Assembly (NCBI GenBank): GCA_002690755.1
Contig: NZFT01000087.1
Location: 1-13,341, forward strand
DNA from: Phycisphaerae bacterium
GTDB lineage: Bacteria > Planctomycetota > Phycisphaerae > Phycisphaerales > SM1A02
Reading direction: 5' to 3'
DNA length: 13,341 bases
Shown: positions 1 to 7,813 of the stretch, one piece after another
How positions within the stretch are numbered: the first letter of the stretch is position 1
Layout: each line of letters opens with the position of its first letter
The notes under the pieces: model-generated
Told to the model about the DNA's origin: nothing
Database searches by the model: none
The model's input: only the letters and a program-made list of their open reading frames with translations
Position numbers and translations under genes: made by a program

Positions 1-1
1 A

Positions 2-784
2 CGCTGCCAGCCGGGCCAGATCGCGGTCGCGGCCGAACTCCGCCGACTGCTCGCCGGTTCCGAGATCGTCGAAGCCCACCGTGACGACGATCCCCGAGTG
101 CAGGACCCCTACTGCCTGCGGGCGATCCCGCAGGTCCTCGGGGCCGCGAGCGACGCCATCGCGAACGGTCGGCGCACCATCGAATACGAACTCGGCGCGG
201 TCACCGACAACCCGCTGGTGTTCCTCGACGACGCCGGCGGCTCGGAGATCCTCTCCGGCGGCAACTTCCACGGCATGCCGCTGGCGATCACCCTCGACGG
301 CCTTCGGGTCGCGGCGTGCCACGTCGGCGGCATCTCGGAACGCCGGGTCTACTGGGTGCTCTCCGGGCACGACGCCCACAATCCGGTGACGCCCTACCTC
401 GCCGAGGATCCCGGGCTGCAGAGCGGGCTGATGATCGCCCAGTACACCGCCGCGGCCTGCGTGAGCGAGATGCAGACCATCGCGAATCCCGCGAGCGTCG
501 CGAACATCCCGACCAGCGCGGGGATCGAGGACTACAACTCGATGGGCGCGACCGCCGGCCTCCTCGCCCGGCGATCCGTCGACCTGCTCCGCGACATCAT
601 CGCGATCGAACTCCTCACCATGGCCCAGGCCTTCGAACATCAACGACCGCTTCGCAGCGGGTTGGACGTCGAGACCGCCCACGCGGCCATTCGGGAACGC
701 GTCCCCCCGCTCGGAGACGATCGCAGCCCCGCCCCCGACATCGCCGCGGTCGCTAAACTGATCGCGACGGGCGGCCTCGGTTGA
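2..784 (+). CDS. hutH: Histidine ammonia-lyase, C-terminal half (5' end outside window)
   Basis: Converts L-histidine to urocanate and ammonia in the cytoplasm, the first step of histidine breakdown. The reading frame is open from base 2, giving the last 260 residues of a family usually about 500-510 long; the MIO-forming Ala-Ser-Gly lies upstream of the window. Family blocks visible in order are [15 protein letters not shown] (GTG at 98 encodes an internal Val, not a start), [43 protein letters not shown] and the tail [21 protein letters not shown]. In the region of the usual EDHVSMG motif this protein has EDYNSMG, a variant also compatible with other aromatic-amino-acid lyases. The hutU gene 115 nt downstream on the same strand makes histidine the likely substrate. 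No frameshift or internal stop is seen. Confidence 0.93.
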   Translation, partial: RCQPGQIAVAAELRRLLAGSEIVEAHRDDDPRVQDPYCLRAIPQVLGAASDAIANGRRTIEYELGAVTDNPLVFLDDAGGSEILSGGNFHGMPLAITLDGLRVAACHVGGISERRVYWVLSGHDAHNPVTPYLAEDPGLQSGLMIAQYTAAACVSEMQTIANPASVANIPTSAGIEDYNSMGATAGLLARRSVDLLRDIIAIELLTMAQAFEHQRPLRSGLDVETAHAAIRERVPPLGDDRSPAPDIAAVAKLIATGGLG

Positions 785-809
785 GGACCCCGGCATCACG
801 GGCCCGAGA

Positions 810-826
810 CGGACCATCGCGGTCCG
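810..826 (+). terminator. Hairpin after hutH, possible terminator or attenuator
   Basis: CGGACC-ATCGC-GGTCCG is a perfect 6-bp stem with a 5-nt loop, beginning 26 nt after the hutH stop. It is followed by AAAA, not by a T-run, so it is not a classical intrinsic terminator on the plus strand. A looser 6-bp inverted repeat (GAAAAC at 826-831, GTTTTC at 849-854) follows. Together with the promoter-like hexamer before hutU, it suggests hutH and hutU may be separate transcripts. Confidence 0.3.
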
Positions 827-887
827 AAAACATCGTTTCACTCACGAGGTTTTCCATCGAACCACGCCGATCGACGACGCCGAGGCC

Positions 888-893
888 TACAAT
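888..893 (+). promoter_or_regulatory. -10-like hexamer TACAAT directly before hutU
   Basis: TACAAT matches the sigma-70 -10 consensus at 5 of 6 positions and ends 6 nt before the hutU ATG. Transcription would start at or next to the A of the ATG, giving a leaderless mRNA. No good -35 is visible at 16-18 nt spacing (865-870 reads CGCCGA). No Shine-Dalgarno sequence is present before the ATG, which fits leaderless initiation. The same arrangement recurs at two other genes in this window. Confidence 0.45.
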
Positions 894-899
894 CCGGCC

Positions 900-2567
900 A
901 TGGATACCGCCGCCGAAAACCGCGTGATCACCGCCCCCCGGGGCGCCGAAAGGACCTGCCGCACCTGGGCCGCCGAAGGCGCCATGCGGATGCTCATGAA
1001 CAACCTCGATCCCGAGGTCGCCGAGCATCCCGAGAAGCTCGTGGTCTACGGCGGTCGCGGGCAGGCCGCCCGCAACTGGGCGGCGTTCGACGCGATCGTC
1101 GCGGCGCTCCAGCGACTGGACGTCGACGAGACGCTGCTGGTCCAGAGCGGCAAGCCGGTCGGCGTCATCCGCACCCACGAGGACGCCCCACGGGTCATCA
1201 TCGCGAACTCGAACCTCGTCCCCCACTGGGCGACGCAATCGCACTTCGACGATCTCGCCGCCAAGGGTCTGATGATGTACGGCCAGATGACCGCGGGGTC
1301 CTGGATCTACATCGGCACCCAGGGCATTCTGCAAGGCACCTACGAGACGTTCGCGGAATGCGGGCGACAGCACTTCGGCGGCTCGCTCGCCGGCACCCTC
1401 AGCGTCACCGGCGGCTGCGGCGGCATGGGCGGCGCGCAACCGCTCGCCGTGACCATGGCCGAAGGCACCTGCCTGATCGCGGACGTCCAGCGGGACCGAC
1501 TGGAGAAGCGGGTCCACGACCGCTACCTCGACGAGATCGAGGACGACGTCGACGCCGCGATCGATCGTGCGATCGAGTTGAAGAACCAGGGCAAGGCGAT
1601 CTCGGTCGGCTGGCCCGGCAACATCGTCGACCTGCTTCGTCGACTCGACGAACGCGACATCGTCCCCGAGGTCCTCACCGACCAGACCTCCGCCCACGAT
1701 CCCCTCGAGGGCTACTACCCCGTCGACATGACGCGGGAAGAGGCCGAAGTCCTTCGTGACGCCGACCCCGACGGCTATCAGGAACGATCCATCGACACGA
1801 TGGAGGAGCACGTCCGACTGATGGTCCGGATGCAGGATCGCGGGGCGAAGACCTTCGACTACGGCAACAACATCCGGCAGCGGGCCCTCGACAACGGCTT
1901 CGCCGATGCGTTCGCGTTCCCCGGCTTCGTGCCGGCCTACATCCGCCCCCAGTTCTGCCTCGGCCGCGGCCCCTTCCGCTGGGCCGCCCTCTCCGGCGAT
2001 CCCAAGGACATCGAGATCACCGACCGGGCGTTGATGGAACTCTTCCCCGACGACGTCGGTCTCCACCGCTGGCTGAAGATGGCTGGCGAACGGGTCGCCT
2101 TCCAGGGCCTGCCGTGCCGCATCTGCTGGCTCGGCCTCGGCGAGCGCGACAAGGCCGGCGTTCTCTTCAACGAGCTGGTCCGGGACGGCAAGGTCTCCGC
2201 CCCGATCGTGATCGGCCGCGACCACCTCGACTGCGGCAGCGTGGCCAGCCCGAATCGCGAGACCGAGGCGATGAAGGACGGCACCGACGCGGTGAGCGAC
2301 TGGCCCCTCCTGAACTTCGCCGCGAACATCGCGAGCGGCGCCAGCTGGGTGAGTTTCCATCACGGCGGCGGTGTGGGCATCGGCTTCAGCCAGCACGCCG
2401 GGCAGGTCATCGTCGCCGACGGCACCGACGCCGCGGCGAAGCGACTCTCCCGCGTCCTCACCAACGACCCGATGATGGGCGTCTTCCGGCATGCCGACGC
2501 CGGCTACGACGAGGCCCGCGACTGCGCCACCCGGCTCGACGTCGACATCCCCGCCCGCGATTGGTGA
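900..2567 (+). CDS. hutU: Urocanate hydratase
   Basis: Adds water to urocanate to give 4-imidazolone-5-propionate, the second step of histidine catabolism, using tightly bound NAD+ as an electrophile in the cytoplasm. The 555 residues equal the usual family length. Visible blocks: APRGAE and [23 protein letters not shown] near the N-terminus (longer motif at about residues 29-51), VQSGKPVGV, the Gly-rich NAD-binding stretch TGGCGGMGG (about 170-178), [15 protein letters not shown] with the active-site Cys at about residue 409, [16 protein letters not shown] and HHGGGVG. The ATG at 900 gives an N-terminus that matches the family; the internal ATG at 984 would remove the conserved APRG block. 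No Shine-Dalgarno is seen, and a TACAAT hexamer lies 6 nt upstream, so a leaderless transcript is likely. The long frame on the opposite strand is a codon-bias shadow. Confidence 0.97.
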   Translation: MDTAAENRVITAPRGAERTCRTWAAEGAMRMLMNNLDPEVAEHPEKLVVYGGRGQAARNWAAFDAIVAALQRLDVDETLLVQSGKPVGVIRTHEDAPRVIIANSNLVPHWATQSHFDDLAAKGLMMYGQMTAGSWIYIGTQGILQGTYETFAECGRQHFGGSLAGTLSVTGGCGGMGGAQPLAVTMAEGTCLIADVQRDRLEKRVHDRYLDEIEDDVDAAIDRAIELKNQGKAISVGWPGNIVDLLRRLDERDIVPEVLTDQTSAHDPLEGYYPVDMTREEAEVLRDADPDGYQERSIDTMEEHVRLMVRMQDRGAKTFDYGNNIRQRALDNGFADAFAFPGFVPAYIRPQFCLGRGPFRWAALSGDPKDIEITDRALMELFPDDVGLHRWLKMAGERVAFQGLPCRICWLGLGERDKAGVLFNELVRDGKVSAPIVIGRDHLDCGSVASPNRETEAMKDGTDAVSDWPLLNFAANIASGASWVSFHHGGGVGIGFSQHAGQVIVADGTDAAAKRLSRVLTNDPMMGVFRHADAGYDEARDCATRLDVDIPARDW

Positions 2568-2837
2568 TCCATTCGGCCCGCGATTCGATCTTCAACGAAT
2601 GATCGACTCAACGGACAATCGAATCAAGATTCGACCGGCCCGAAGGTCCGCCGCCGCCACCGTCCCGCCGGAACCCCGGACTTCGCCGCCTCGGAGGACG
2701 CCGTGCGTGCCTTGGTCCTCGGCGCGACCTCGATGGATTCGCACCAGCATCCCTGCGAGAACCGGACGACGGGAGGCGCCTAATCGATCACGGTGAGCCT
2801 TGCCACCAGGCCGCAGGTCCACCTGCCGGCCGGAGGG
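2568..2837. other. Intergenic region between convergent hutU and the DUF1330 gene
   Basis: No convincing gene. It contains a perfect 7-bp palindrome at 2619-2634, a repeated CCCGCGATT (one copy inside the end of hutU, one just after it), and a weak hairpin GCAGG-TCCA-CCTGC near 2813-2826 that could help end either transcript. At 2703-2783 a GTG preceded at 5-nt spacing by GGAGG opens a 26-codon frame starting VRALVLGATS, which resembles the start of a Rossmann-fold protein but ends quickly; it may be a gene remnant or chance. Confidence 0.5.
2619..2634. repeat. Perfect inverted repeat TCGAATC-AA-GATTCGA
   Basis: Two 7-bp arms are separated by 2 nt. The spacer is short for an RNA hairpin, so the 16-bp palindrome looks more like a dimeric regulator site. 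It lies about 50 nt after the hutU stop between convergent genes, where an operator would be unexpected, so its role is unclear. Confidence 0.4.
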
Positions 2838-3167
2838 TCAGGCGCCCTCGAAGATCGCCAGCGTCCGCACGACCGTCTCCTCAGGGTCCTCGCCCAGCTC
2901 GGCGAGCGCGGCCTGATACCGAGGGTCCTCGTGGCCTGCGATCGCTTCCTCGAGGCTGTTGAAAGCGACGATGCCGCCGAACAGCGCCGCGCCGGTGGGG
3001 CCCTCCTGGATGATGCCCTTGGGCTCGCCGACCGCGAGCGGGACGAAGTTGCCGGTGCCCTTCGCGGCCTCCTCCGCGAAGATCGCCATCGCCTTCTCTA
3101 CGTAGCGGTCGAACCTCTCCTGGTTGCGAATCTCGAAAACCTGTCCAGCCCAGTAGCCTTTCGCCAT
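2838..3167 (-). CDS. DUF1330-family small protein
   Basis: A 109-residue protein with the family-typical opening MAKGYW and a dimeric alpha+beta barrel (ferredoxin-like) pattern. Its sequence runs strand (GYWAGQVFEI), helix (RFDRYVEKAMAIFAEEAAKG), two central strands (NFVPLAVGEP, IIQEGPTGAALFGGIVAF) and helix (SLEEAIAGHEDPRYQAALAEL). The block FNSLEEAIAGHEDPRYQAAL matches the usual F(P/N)S-x-x-A-x-x...(S/D)P-x-YQ-A pattern. Function is unknown; relatives are small cytoplasmic proteins resembling antibiotic-biosynthesis monooxygenases without a known cofactor. The start is well fixed: AAGGAG lies 7 nt before the ATG, although the frame is open further upstream to 3389. It lies 170 nt downstream of a YdhR-like gene on the same strand and may share its transcript. 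Confidence 0.85.
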   Translation of the reverse strand: MAKGYWAGQVFEIRNQERFDRYVEKAMAIFAEEAAKGTGNFVPLAVGEPKGIIQEGPTGAALFGGIVAFNSLEEAIAGHEDPRYQAALAELGEDPEETVVRTLAIFEGA

Positions 3168-3337
3168 GACTCGCTCCTTCGTTGGTCGGGGTCCATCGTG
3201 GGAGGACACGCTATCGGGGCAGGCACCCTTGGGCAAGTCGCGTGGCGCCGTGTTCCGAGCTCGGCGGTTGCGTGCGGGGCGGCGGTCAAGTGCGGGCGGG
3301 CGGCACCCCGGCCTCCGGTTTCGAGACCCACTGGGAC

Positions 3338-3907
3338 TCAGTTGGGAGCCTCGACCACCGAGTACATCTCGTAGGTCACGTCTTCCCAAGGTGTGTCCTT
3401 CGCGGACTCGTTCCAGAAGTCGCTCGAGAGGTACTTCTCGATGTCTGCGGTGCTCTGGAAGAAGTAGCCGCCTCCGCCGCGGTTCTTCTGCCCCCAGCGC
3501 GAGGCGAGAAAATACTTCACGATGAGGCCGTCGTGCTGGGCGAACATGTCACCGACCGTGGCGGAGATCTCCTCACGCTCGAGCATGGCGCGGAAGTTTG
3601 GCGGCTCCATCTGGACGATGCCGTCGATGATGAGGACAGCCTTGACCGAGGAGAGGGGACGTCGGGACGCCTCGAGGACCTTCTCGGAGCCGGGAAGCAC
3701 GTCGTAGGAGCGGGTGCCCTCCATCTCCGTGCCCTCCAGAAGCCTCTCGTCGGAGAAGCCGAAGAGAACCATGTTCTCGGTCGCGGGCGTGGAGCCGACG
3801 GAGGGCACGACGGTCAGAGGCTTCGCCTCGAGGGTGAGCATCGAGGTGGCGCCCTCCGGCCTGGCGGTGCCAGCGGGGGCGAGTTGGAGAAAGGAAGCGA
3901 GGGGCAT
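3338..3907 (-). CDS. YdhR-like putative monooxygenase-fold protein
   Basis: A 189-residue protein whose second half (about 87-187) looks like the YdhR / antibiotic-biosynthesis monooxygenase fold. VKAVLIIDG reads as strand 1, PNFRAMLEREEI as helix 1, HDGLIVKYFLAS as the usual 'PGL-x-x-K-x-(Y/F)-x' strand, then GGGGYFFQSTADIEKYLSS with the family Gly-Gly-x-Y-x-(F/W) and helix, and DVTYEMYSVVEAP as the last strand. The first ~85 residues are extra and I do not recognise them. The chosen ATG has AAAAGGA about 10 nt upstream; a second ATG at 3841 (giving MLTLEAKPL) also has a GGAGGG upstream and could be the true start. The open frame reaches 4018 but that part looks non-coding. Probably cytoplasmic; substrate unknown. 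It lies before the DUF1330 gene on the same strand, so the two may work together. Confidence 0.72.
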   Translation of the reverse strand: MPLASFLQLAPAGTARPEGATSMLTLEAKPLTVVPSVGSTPATENMVLFGFSDERLLEGTEMEGTRSYDVLPGSEKVLEASRRPLSSVKAVLIIDGIVQMEPPNFRAMLEREEISATVGDMFAQHDGLIVKYFLASRWGQKNRGGGGYFFQSTADIEKYLSSDFWNESAKDTPWEDVTYEMYSVVEAPN

Positions 3908-4209
3908 GTCGGAGATGTCCTTTTGAAGGTCGGGGGTTTCCGTGGAAAATAACCGGGGCGAGGCGGTCTTGCACCGCCGGACTCCCGGGCTGGCCGACGG
4001 CGGAACGAATTGGAACACACCCCCTCGATGCGGCGGCCATCTGATCCTCGGCGGGTTCGGGGGGGTTCACCGCATCGATCGTCGCACGAAATCCCACTCG
4101 ATCGACGCACCTTCGCCGCCCGCCGGCGTACGGTGAGGCTCACGGCCGGTGCGAAACGATGGTCGCCCCGTGGTTCGGCTCACGTCTCGCCCTGAAAGGG
4201 AGTACCTCG
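3908..4209. other. Divergent intergenic region upstream of the YdhR-like and lipoprotein genes
   Basis: About 300 nt with no supported gene. For the minus-strand gene, TATTTT (3951-3946) inside an AT-rich patch is a possible -10, about 40 nt before the ATG. For the plus-strand gene, TACGGT at 4129-4134 is a possible -10, about 75 nt before the ATG. Two near-identical 13-mers, TCGATCGTCGCAC (4075-4087) and TCGATCGACGCAC (4098-4110), lie 23 bp apart, about two helical turns, and could be operator half-sites. TCGATCG-type words are common in this genome, so this is weak. Confidence 0.35.
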
Positions 4210-4863
4210 ATGCGTTCCTCAGCGATCGTTTCCAGCCTCGTGCTGCCAGCCCTGATCCTGTTCGGCGGCTGTGCCGCCGACTACAGGGTCGCCCCCTCGG
4301 GATTCCTCGCGGAGGAGACCTACGCAACGCTCGACGATGGTGAATTGCAGGATCAACTGGTGACCTGGAGCAACGAGGCCGTGGACGTCGCGGACTACCG
4401 GGCGTTTCTCGTCGACCCGGTCGAATTGCGGATCGACGATGACGCCGACGCCCGCGACATGAGCGACGAGCGGAAGACCGAACTCGCCGAGTACTTCCAC
4501 GGCCAGGTCGTCGACTTCCTCGGTGCTGATCACGCGATCGTCGAGATGTCCGGTCCTGAGGTGCTTCGGGTGCGGATCGCGGTGACCGACGTGCGCAAGG
4601 CCGTGGTCGCCCTGAACATCCACCCCGCGACGTCGATCGCGGGATTCGGCCTCGGCGCCGCCGCCATGGAGGCGGAAGTCACGGATTCGATGACCGGCGA
4701 GATCGTCTTCGCGATGATGGGCGGCCGCCGGGGCAGCCCCTTCGGCCTCGAGAAGCTCGACCCCTGGGGTCACGCCAAGGAAGCGATGGACCTCTGGGCG
4801 AAACATCTCGCCGAAAACCTCGCCACGATCACGCCGCCCGGCGTGCCCGACGAAAATCGCTGA
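4210..4863 (+). CDS. DUF3313-like lipoprotein
   Basis: A 217-residue putative lipoprotein of unknown function. The N-terminus MRSSAIVSS is followed by a hydrophobic segment and the lipobox-like LFGGC, placing the lipidated Cys at residue 21; Phe at -3 is less common than Leu, so the lipobox is imperfect. Shortly after it comes YRVAPSGFL, then YRAFLVDPVELR and, later, ELAEYFHGQVVDFLG and VLRVRIAVTDV. This order matches DUF3313 proteins, where a (S/P)GFL block is followed by a 'V-x-(V/I)-(D/E)-P-V' strand and an amphipathic helix before a strand-rich domain. The ATG at 4210 is preferred over one at 4159 because it has AAAGGGAG 7 nt upstream and places the signal peptide at the start. Likely anchored in the outer or inner membrane facing the periplasm. 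It converges on the tsaC gene, with 57 nt between the stops. Confidence 0.8.
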   Translation: MRSSAIVSSLVLPALILFGGCAADYRVAPSGFLAEETYATLDDGELQDQLVTWSNEAVDVADYRAFLVDPVELRIDDDADARDMSDERKTELAEYFHGQVVDFLGADHAIVEMSGPEVLRVRIAVTDVRKAVVALNIHPATSIAGFGLGAAAMEAEVTDSMTGEIVFAMMGGRRGSPFGLEKLDPWGHAKEAMDLWAKHLAENLATITPPGVPDENR

Positions 4864-4920
4864 GTCCGGACGCGTGGCCCGGAAGCCTCCAGCGACTCCG
4901 CGGGCGATCCCCACCGGGAT

Positions 4921-5916
4921 TCAGTCGGTCGCGGCAGCGCGACCGAGCCGATCGAGCACCGCGTTCCACGCCGTCGACGCGTCGTCGACCCGCGGCGGCA
5001 CGATGTCGATCCGACTGGCGCCGCTGAGATCCGCGGCATGCAGGGTGCTGTAGAGCATCGCCGCCACCAACGTCGGATCGTCGGGCAGGTCCACGCGGAA
5101 GCGAATACCCGCCGCGGGCGCCGCGTTCGGATCCTCCGCCGCGATCGTGATCACCGCCACGCCGTCGCCACCCGCGTCTTCGAGCGGGCACAGGCGGGTG
5201 GGCGTGATCGGGGCGTAATGCCGGGATGCGGTGCCGGGCGACTCGACCTGGTCGATGATCTCGGGCTGCGTCACCGGCACCCCGAGGATCTCGGCGATGC
5301 GGTCCGCGGTCACCGCACCCGGCCGAAGCACGACCGGCTGTTCTCCACGCAGATCGACGACCGTGGATTCGAGCCCGATCCGACACGGCCCACCATCGAC
5401 CACGAGGAGATCCTCCTCGGCGAAGTCGGCGAGCACGTGACGAGCCTCGGTCGGCGAGATCGAACCGGATCGATTGGCGCTCGGCGCGGAGACGGGCGCT
5501 CCGAACGACTCGATGAGCCGCAGGGCGACGGAATGCGCGGGCATCCGAATGGCGATGGAATCCCGTCCGCCCGCGGCGATCGCCGGCACCGCGTCGGCCC
5601 GATCGAGCACGATCGCCAACGGACCGGGCCAGCACGCGACGACCAGTCGATCGGCTTCGGCGGTCCACGATCGACAGAGTGTCCGGGCCATGTCGACCGA
5701 GGCGACGTGGGCGATGAGTGGATTGTCCGAGGGCCGCTGCTTGATCTCGTAGATCGCCTCGAGCGCCGCCGGGTCGAGGGTCGCGCCGGCGAGCCCGTAG
5801 ACGGTTTCGGTCGGCATGCCGACGAGCCGGCTCGTTCGAAGTCTGATCACCGCGTCGGCGAGGACGGCGGGATCGAATCCCGATCGAACCGTGGCACCGG
5901 GGAGCGGATCCGCCAA
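4921..5916 (-). CDS. tsaC: Threonylcarbamoyl-AMP synthase (Sua5/YwlC type)
   Basis: Makes L-threonylcarbamoyl-AMP from threonine, bicarbonate and ATP in the cytoplasm, the first step of the t6A37 modification of tRNAs that read ANN codons. The 331 residues hold a YrdC domain followed by the smaller Sua5 C-terminal domain. YrdC signatures are PTETVYGL (35-42), KQRPSDNPL (59-67), RMPAH (124-128), SAPSANRSGSISPTEA (143-158), GLESTVVDL (181-189) and LRPGAVT (197-203). The linker SPGTASRHYAP (226-236) carries the His-Tyr-Ala-Pro block typical of Sua5-type enzymes, and a less conserved Sua5 domain follows. The start is a TTG located 1 nt beyond the stop of the upstream TolC-family gene, with GGCGG about 8 nt before it, so translation is probably coupled. 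No ATG lies upstream of the catalytic blocks in this frame. Confidence 0.93.
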   Translation of the reverse strand: MADPLPGATVRSGFDPAVLADAVIRLRTSRLVGMPTETVYGLAGATLDPAALEAIYEIKQRPSDNPLIAHVASVDMARTLCRSWTAEADRLVVACWPGPLAIVLDRADAVPAIAAGGRDSIAIRMPAHSVALRLIESFGAPVSAPSANRSGSISPTEARHVLADFAEEDLLVVDGGPCRIGLESTVVDLRGEQPVVLRPGAVTADRIAEILGVPVTQPEIIDQVESPGTASRHYAPITPTRLCPLEDAGGDGVAVITIAAEDPNAAPAAGIRFRVDLPDDPTLVAAMLYSTLHAADLSGASRIDIVPPRVDDASTAWNAVLDRLGRAAATD

Positions 5917-5917
5917 C

Positions 5918-7756
5918 TCAGGAACCGCCGTTCAGGCCGTTCGCCGCGGATCCCGCATCGGGACCGACCACCACGAGATCGATCCCGTTGGCTTCGAGCC
6001 CGCTGCCGGTCGCCCGGCCGAGTTCCGCGATGGAGAGGTTGTAGACGGCCATCGCCTTCAACTCCTGGAACTGCGCCTCACCGAGCCGTTCCTGTCGCTG
6101 GAAGAGCAGGTTGAGGAATTCGGGGGTCAACGCCGCGAGCGTTTCGCGAAGGGCTTCGAGCGAACGAAGGTTCTCCGCCTGGGCGAGGCGGAAGTTGCGG
6201 GCCTGGGCCACCAGCGCGTATCCCGCGGCGATGTCGCGGACCGCGTTCTTCACGTCGAGCACCACGTCCTGAATCGCATTGCGATATCCGATCACGGCGG
6301 ATGACCGCCGGAGCCGGGCCTGCTGGAGGACGCTTTCCGCGGCGCGGTTGCCGATCGGCTGGCTGAACTGCAGCCCGACGAGGTAGTCGATGTAGTCGCC
6401 GTCGATCTCCCGAACGCTCGAGCCGAAGCCGTCGGAAAGCCCGAGCCAGCTGACCTCCGCCTGCAGATCGAGCTGGGGAAGCCGGCCGTTGCGGGCGACG
6501 ATCTCGCGGATCGAGGCGTCATCGATGTCGAGGATCGCGGCGTCGATGAACGGGGACCGGGCCAGCGCGGTGGAGATCGAATTGCGGAGATCGTAGCCGA
6601 AGGGGGCGTCGATCATGAAGTCGACCGGCACGAGATCGAACTCCCCGCCGACCGGAAGGTCCGGATCGTTGACCAGCGCCTTCAGCGCGTCCGCGGTGCG
6701 GCCGACGTCGCGCCGGGCCTGGATCACCCGGGTCTTCCGGCTCTCGACCGTGGCGACCGCGTCGGCGTACTGGGCGAGCGTGGTGTCGAAGCCGCGGCGG
6801 TTCGAGAGGATCTCCCGGATCCGGTCGCCCTCCTCGACCAGCCACTCGGCGATCACGAGATCCTGCCGGGCGAGCACGAGATTCCAATACGCGTTCTCGA
6901 CCCGCACCAGCAGCGCGAGCAGGTTCGCCCGAATCGCCACCGCGGACTTGCGGTCCGCGTTGCGGGCGAGGCGAATCTCCGCGGTGTTGACGTCCTCGCC
7001 GAAGCCCCGAAGCAGCGGCTGCCCGATGCCGAGCGACACCGCGGAGTTCCAGGCGTCATCGAACACGGTCGGCGTCGTGGTGTTGTAGACCGAGGTCTCG
7101 TCGGCACCGAAGGACACCGACACCGCACCACCGCTCCCGAGCCGCTTGGACACGTCGGTGGTGAACCCCCACTGCCGGGCGTCCTGCCCCTGGTCGAAGA
7201 TCACCGGCTGTCCACCGGGGATCGCGAGCAACAGGTCGTTGCCGGGCTCGTCGATGCGGGCGAAGTTCACCCCCGCGCCGAGCACCGCGTCGAACGCGGC
7301 TTCGGCGCGAACGATCTCCGCGGCGGCGACCGCCTGGTCGACGCGGGACTGCTGGACGCCGAGGTTCTGACGGACGGCGGTCCGGATCGCGTTCTGGAGG
7401 GAGATCGGCACGACCTCCAGCGGTTCCCCGTCGAGTCCCGGCCCGAGGGCGAGGGCCGCCCCCCCGTCCTTGGGCTGTGGCCCCAGTGTTTCCAGCTCGT
7501 CGAGGCGCGAGTCGAGTTCCTGCGACAGGTCGTCGACGAAGGCCCGGGTCTCCCGCGGGGCCGCGTCCGCATCGAGATCCCGAAGTTGCTCGTCGACCGC
7601 GGTCCGCACCGACGCTCGAAGATCCGCCTCCGGATCCCGGTCAAGGGGGGATCGGCACCCGACCAGCAGGATTCCGCCCACCAGCAGGCCGGTGATCCCG
7701 GTCAACGCGGTGGACGGAATGGTGACGGACGCCAAGGTTCGCTCGTGGAAGGACAT
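5918..7756 (-). CDS. TolC-family outer-membrane efflux lipoprotein
   Basis: A 612-residue outer-membrane factor, expected to form a trimeric channel with a periplasmic helical tunnel for efflux or type I secretion. The N-terminus has a hydrophobic stretch ending in the lipobox LVGC (Cys at residue 34), as in many lipid-anchored TolC relatives. An extra charged region of roughly 90 residues precedes the first outer-membrane-factor repeat. Two repeats are visible: VDQAVAAAEIVRAEAAFDAV, the QPLLRGFG strand block and a long helix (VENAYWNLVLARQDLVIAE); then IREIVARNGRLPQLDLQAEV, LQFSQPIGNRAA and the helices to YNLSIAELGRATG. ATG at 7756 is preferred to the longer start at 7792 because a -10-like TACGAT ends 6 nt before it and the signal peptide fits better. 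No membrane-fusion protein or pump lies next to it; tsaC follows after 1 nt. Confidence 0.9.
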   Translation of the reverse strand: MSFHERTLASVTIPSTALTGITGLLVGGILLVGCRSPLDRDPEADLRASVRTAVDEQLRDLDADAAPRETRAFVDDLSQELDSRLDELETLGPQPKDGGAALALGPGLDGEPLEVVPISLQNAIRTAVRQNLGVQQSRVDQAVAAAEIVRAEAAFDAVLGAGVNFARIDEPGNDLLLAIPGGQPVIFDQGQDARQWGFTTDVSKRLGSGGAVSVSFGADETSVYNTTTPTVFDDAWNSAVSLGIGQPLLRGFGEDVNTAEIRLARNADRKSAVAIRANLLALLVRVENAYWNLVLARQDLVIAEWLVEEGDRIREILSNRRGFDTTLAQYADAVATVESRKTRVIQARRDVGRTADALKALVNDPDLPVGGEFDLVPVDFMIDAPFGYDLRNSISTALARSPFIDAAILDIDDASIREIVARNGRLPQLDLQAEVSWLGLSDGFGSSVREIDGDYIDYLVGLQFSQPIGNRAAESVLQQARLRRSSAVIGYRNAIQDVVLDVKNAVRDIAAGYALVAQARNFRLAQAENLRSLEALRETLAALTPEFLNLLFQRQERLGEAQFQELKAMAVYNLSIAELGRATGSGLEANGIDLVVVGPDAGSAANGLNGGS

Positions 7757-7762
7757 CCGACC

Positions 7763-7768
7763 ATCGTA
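7763..7768 (-). promoter_or_regulatory. -10-like hexamer TACGAT before the TolC-family gene
   Basis: Read on the minus strand, TACGAT is followed by 6 nt (GGTCGG) and then the ATG at 7756. This is the same geometry as at hutU and at the divergent SH3-protein gene, and implies a leaderless message. Matches to TATAAT are 4 of 6. A G-run lies just upstream; it would not act as a Shine-Dalgarno if the transcript starts at the ATG. Confidence 0.4.
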
Positions 7769-7785
7769 CCCCCCCCTCGGGAACC

Positions 7786-7813
7786 CCGACAACCGACGCC
7801 GGAGTGGTAGACT
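7786..7813 (+). promoter_or_regulatory. Promoter-like CCGACA-16 nt-TAGACT before the SH3-protein gene
   Basis: CCGACA at 7786-7791 (4 of 6 to TTGACA) and TAGACT at 7808-7813 are spaced by 16 nt. The -10 ends 6 nt before the ATG at 7820, so transcription would begin at the start codon. No Shine-Dalgarno separates them. The whole divergent region is only 63 nt and also has to hold the promoter of the TolC-family gene. Confidence 0.42.

Noticed and set aside
753..2492. Long 579-codon open frame on the minus strand opposite hutU
   Set aside because: It lies wholly antisense to a clear full-length hutU, and such frames are expected as mirror images of GC-biased codons. Its product looks like low-complexity Asp/Glu/Arg/Gly/Val sequence with no recognisable domain.
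3168..3389. N-terminal extension of the DUF1330 frame by 74 codons
   Set aside because: A strong AAGGAG ribosome site precedes the internal ATG, family members start MAKGYW, and the extension is Arg/Pro-rich with no similarity.
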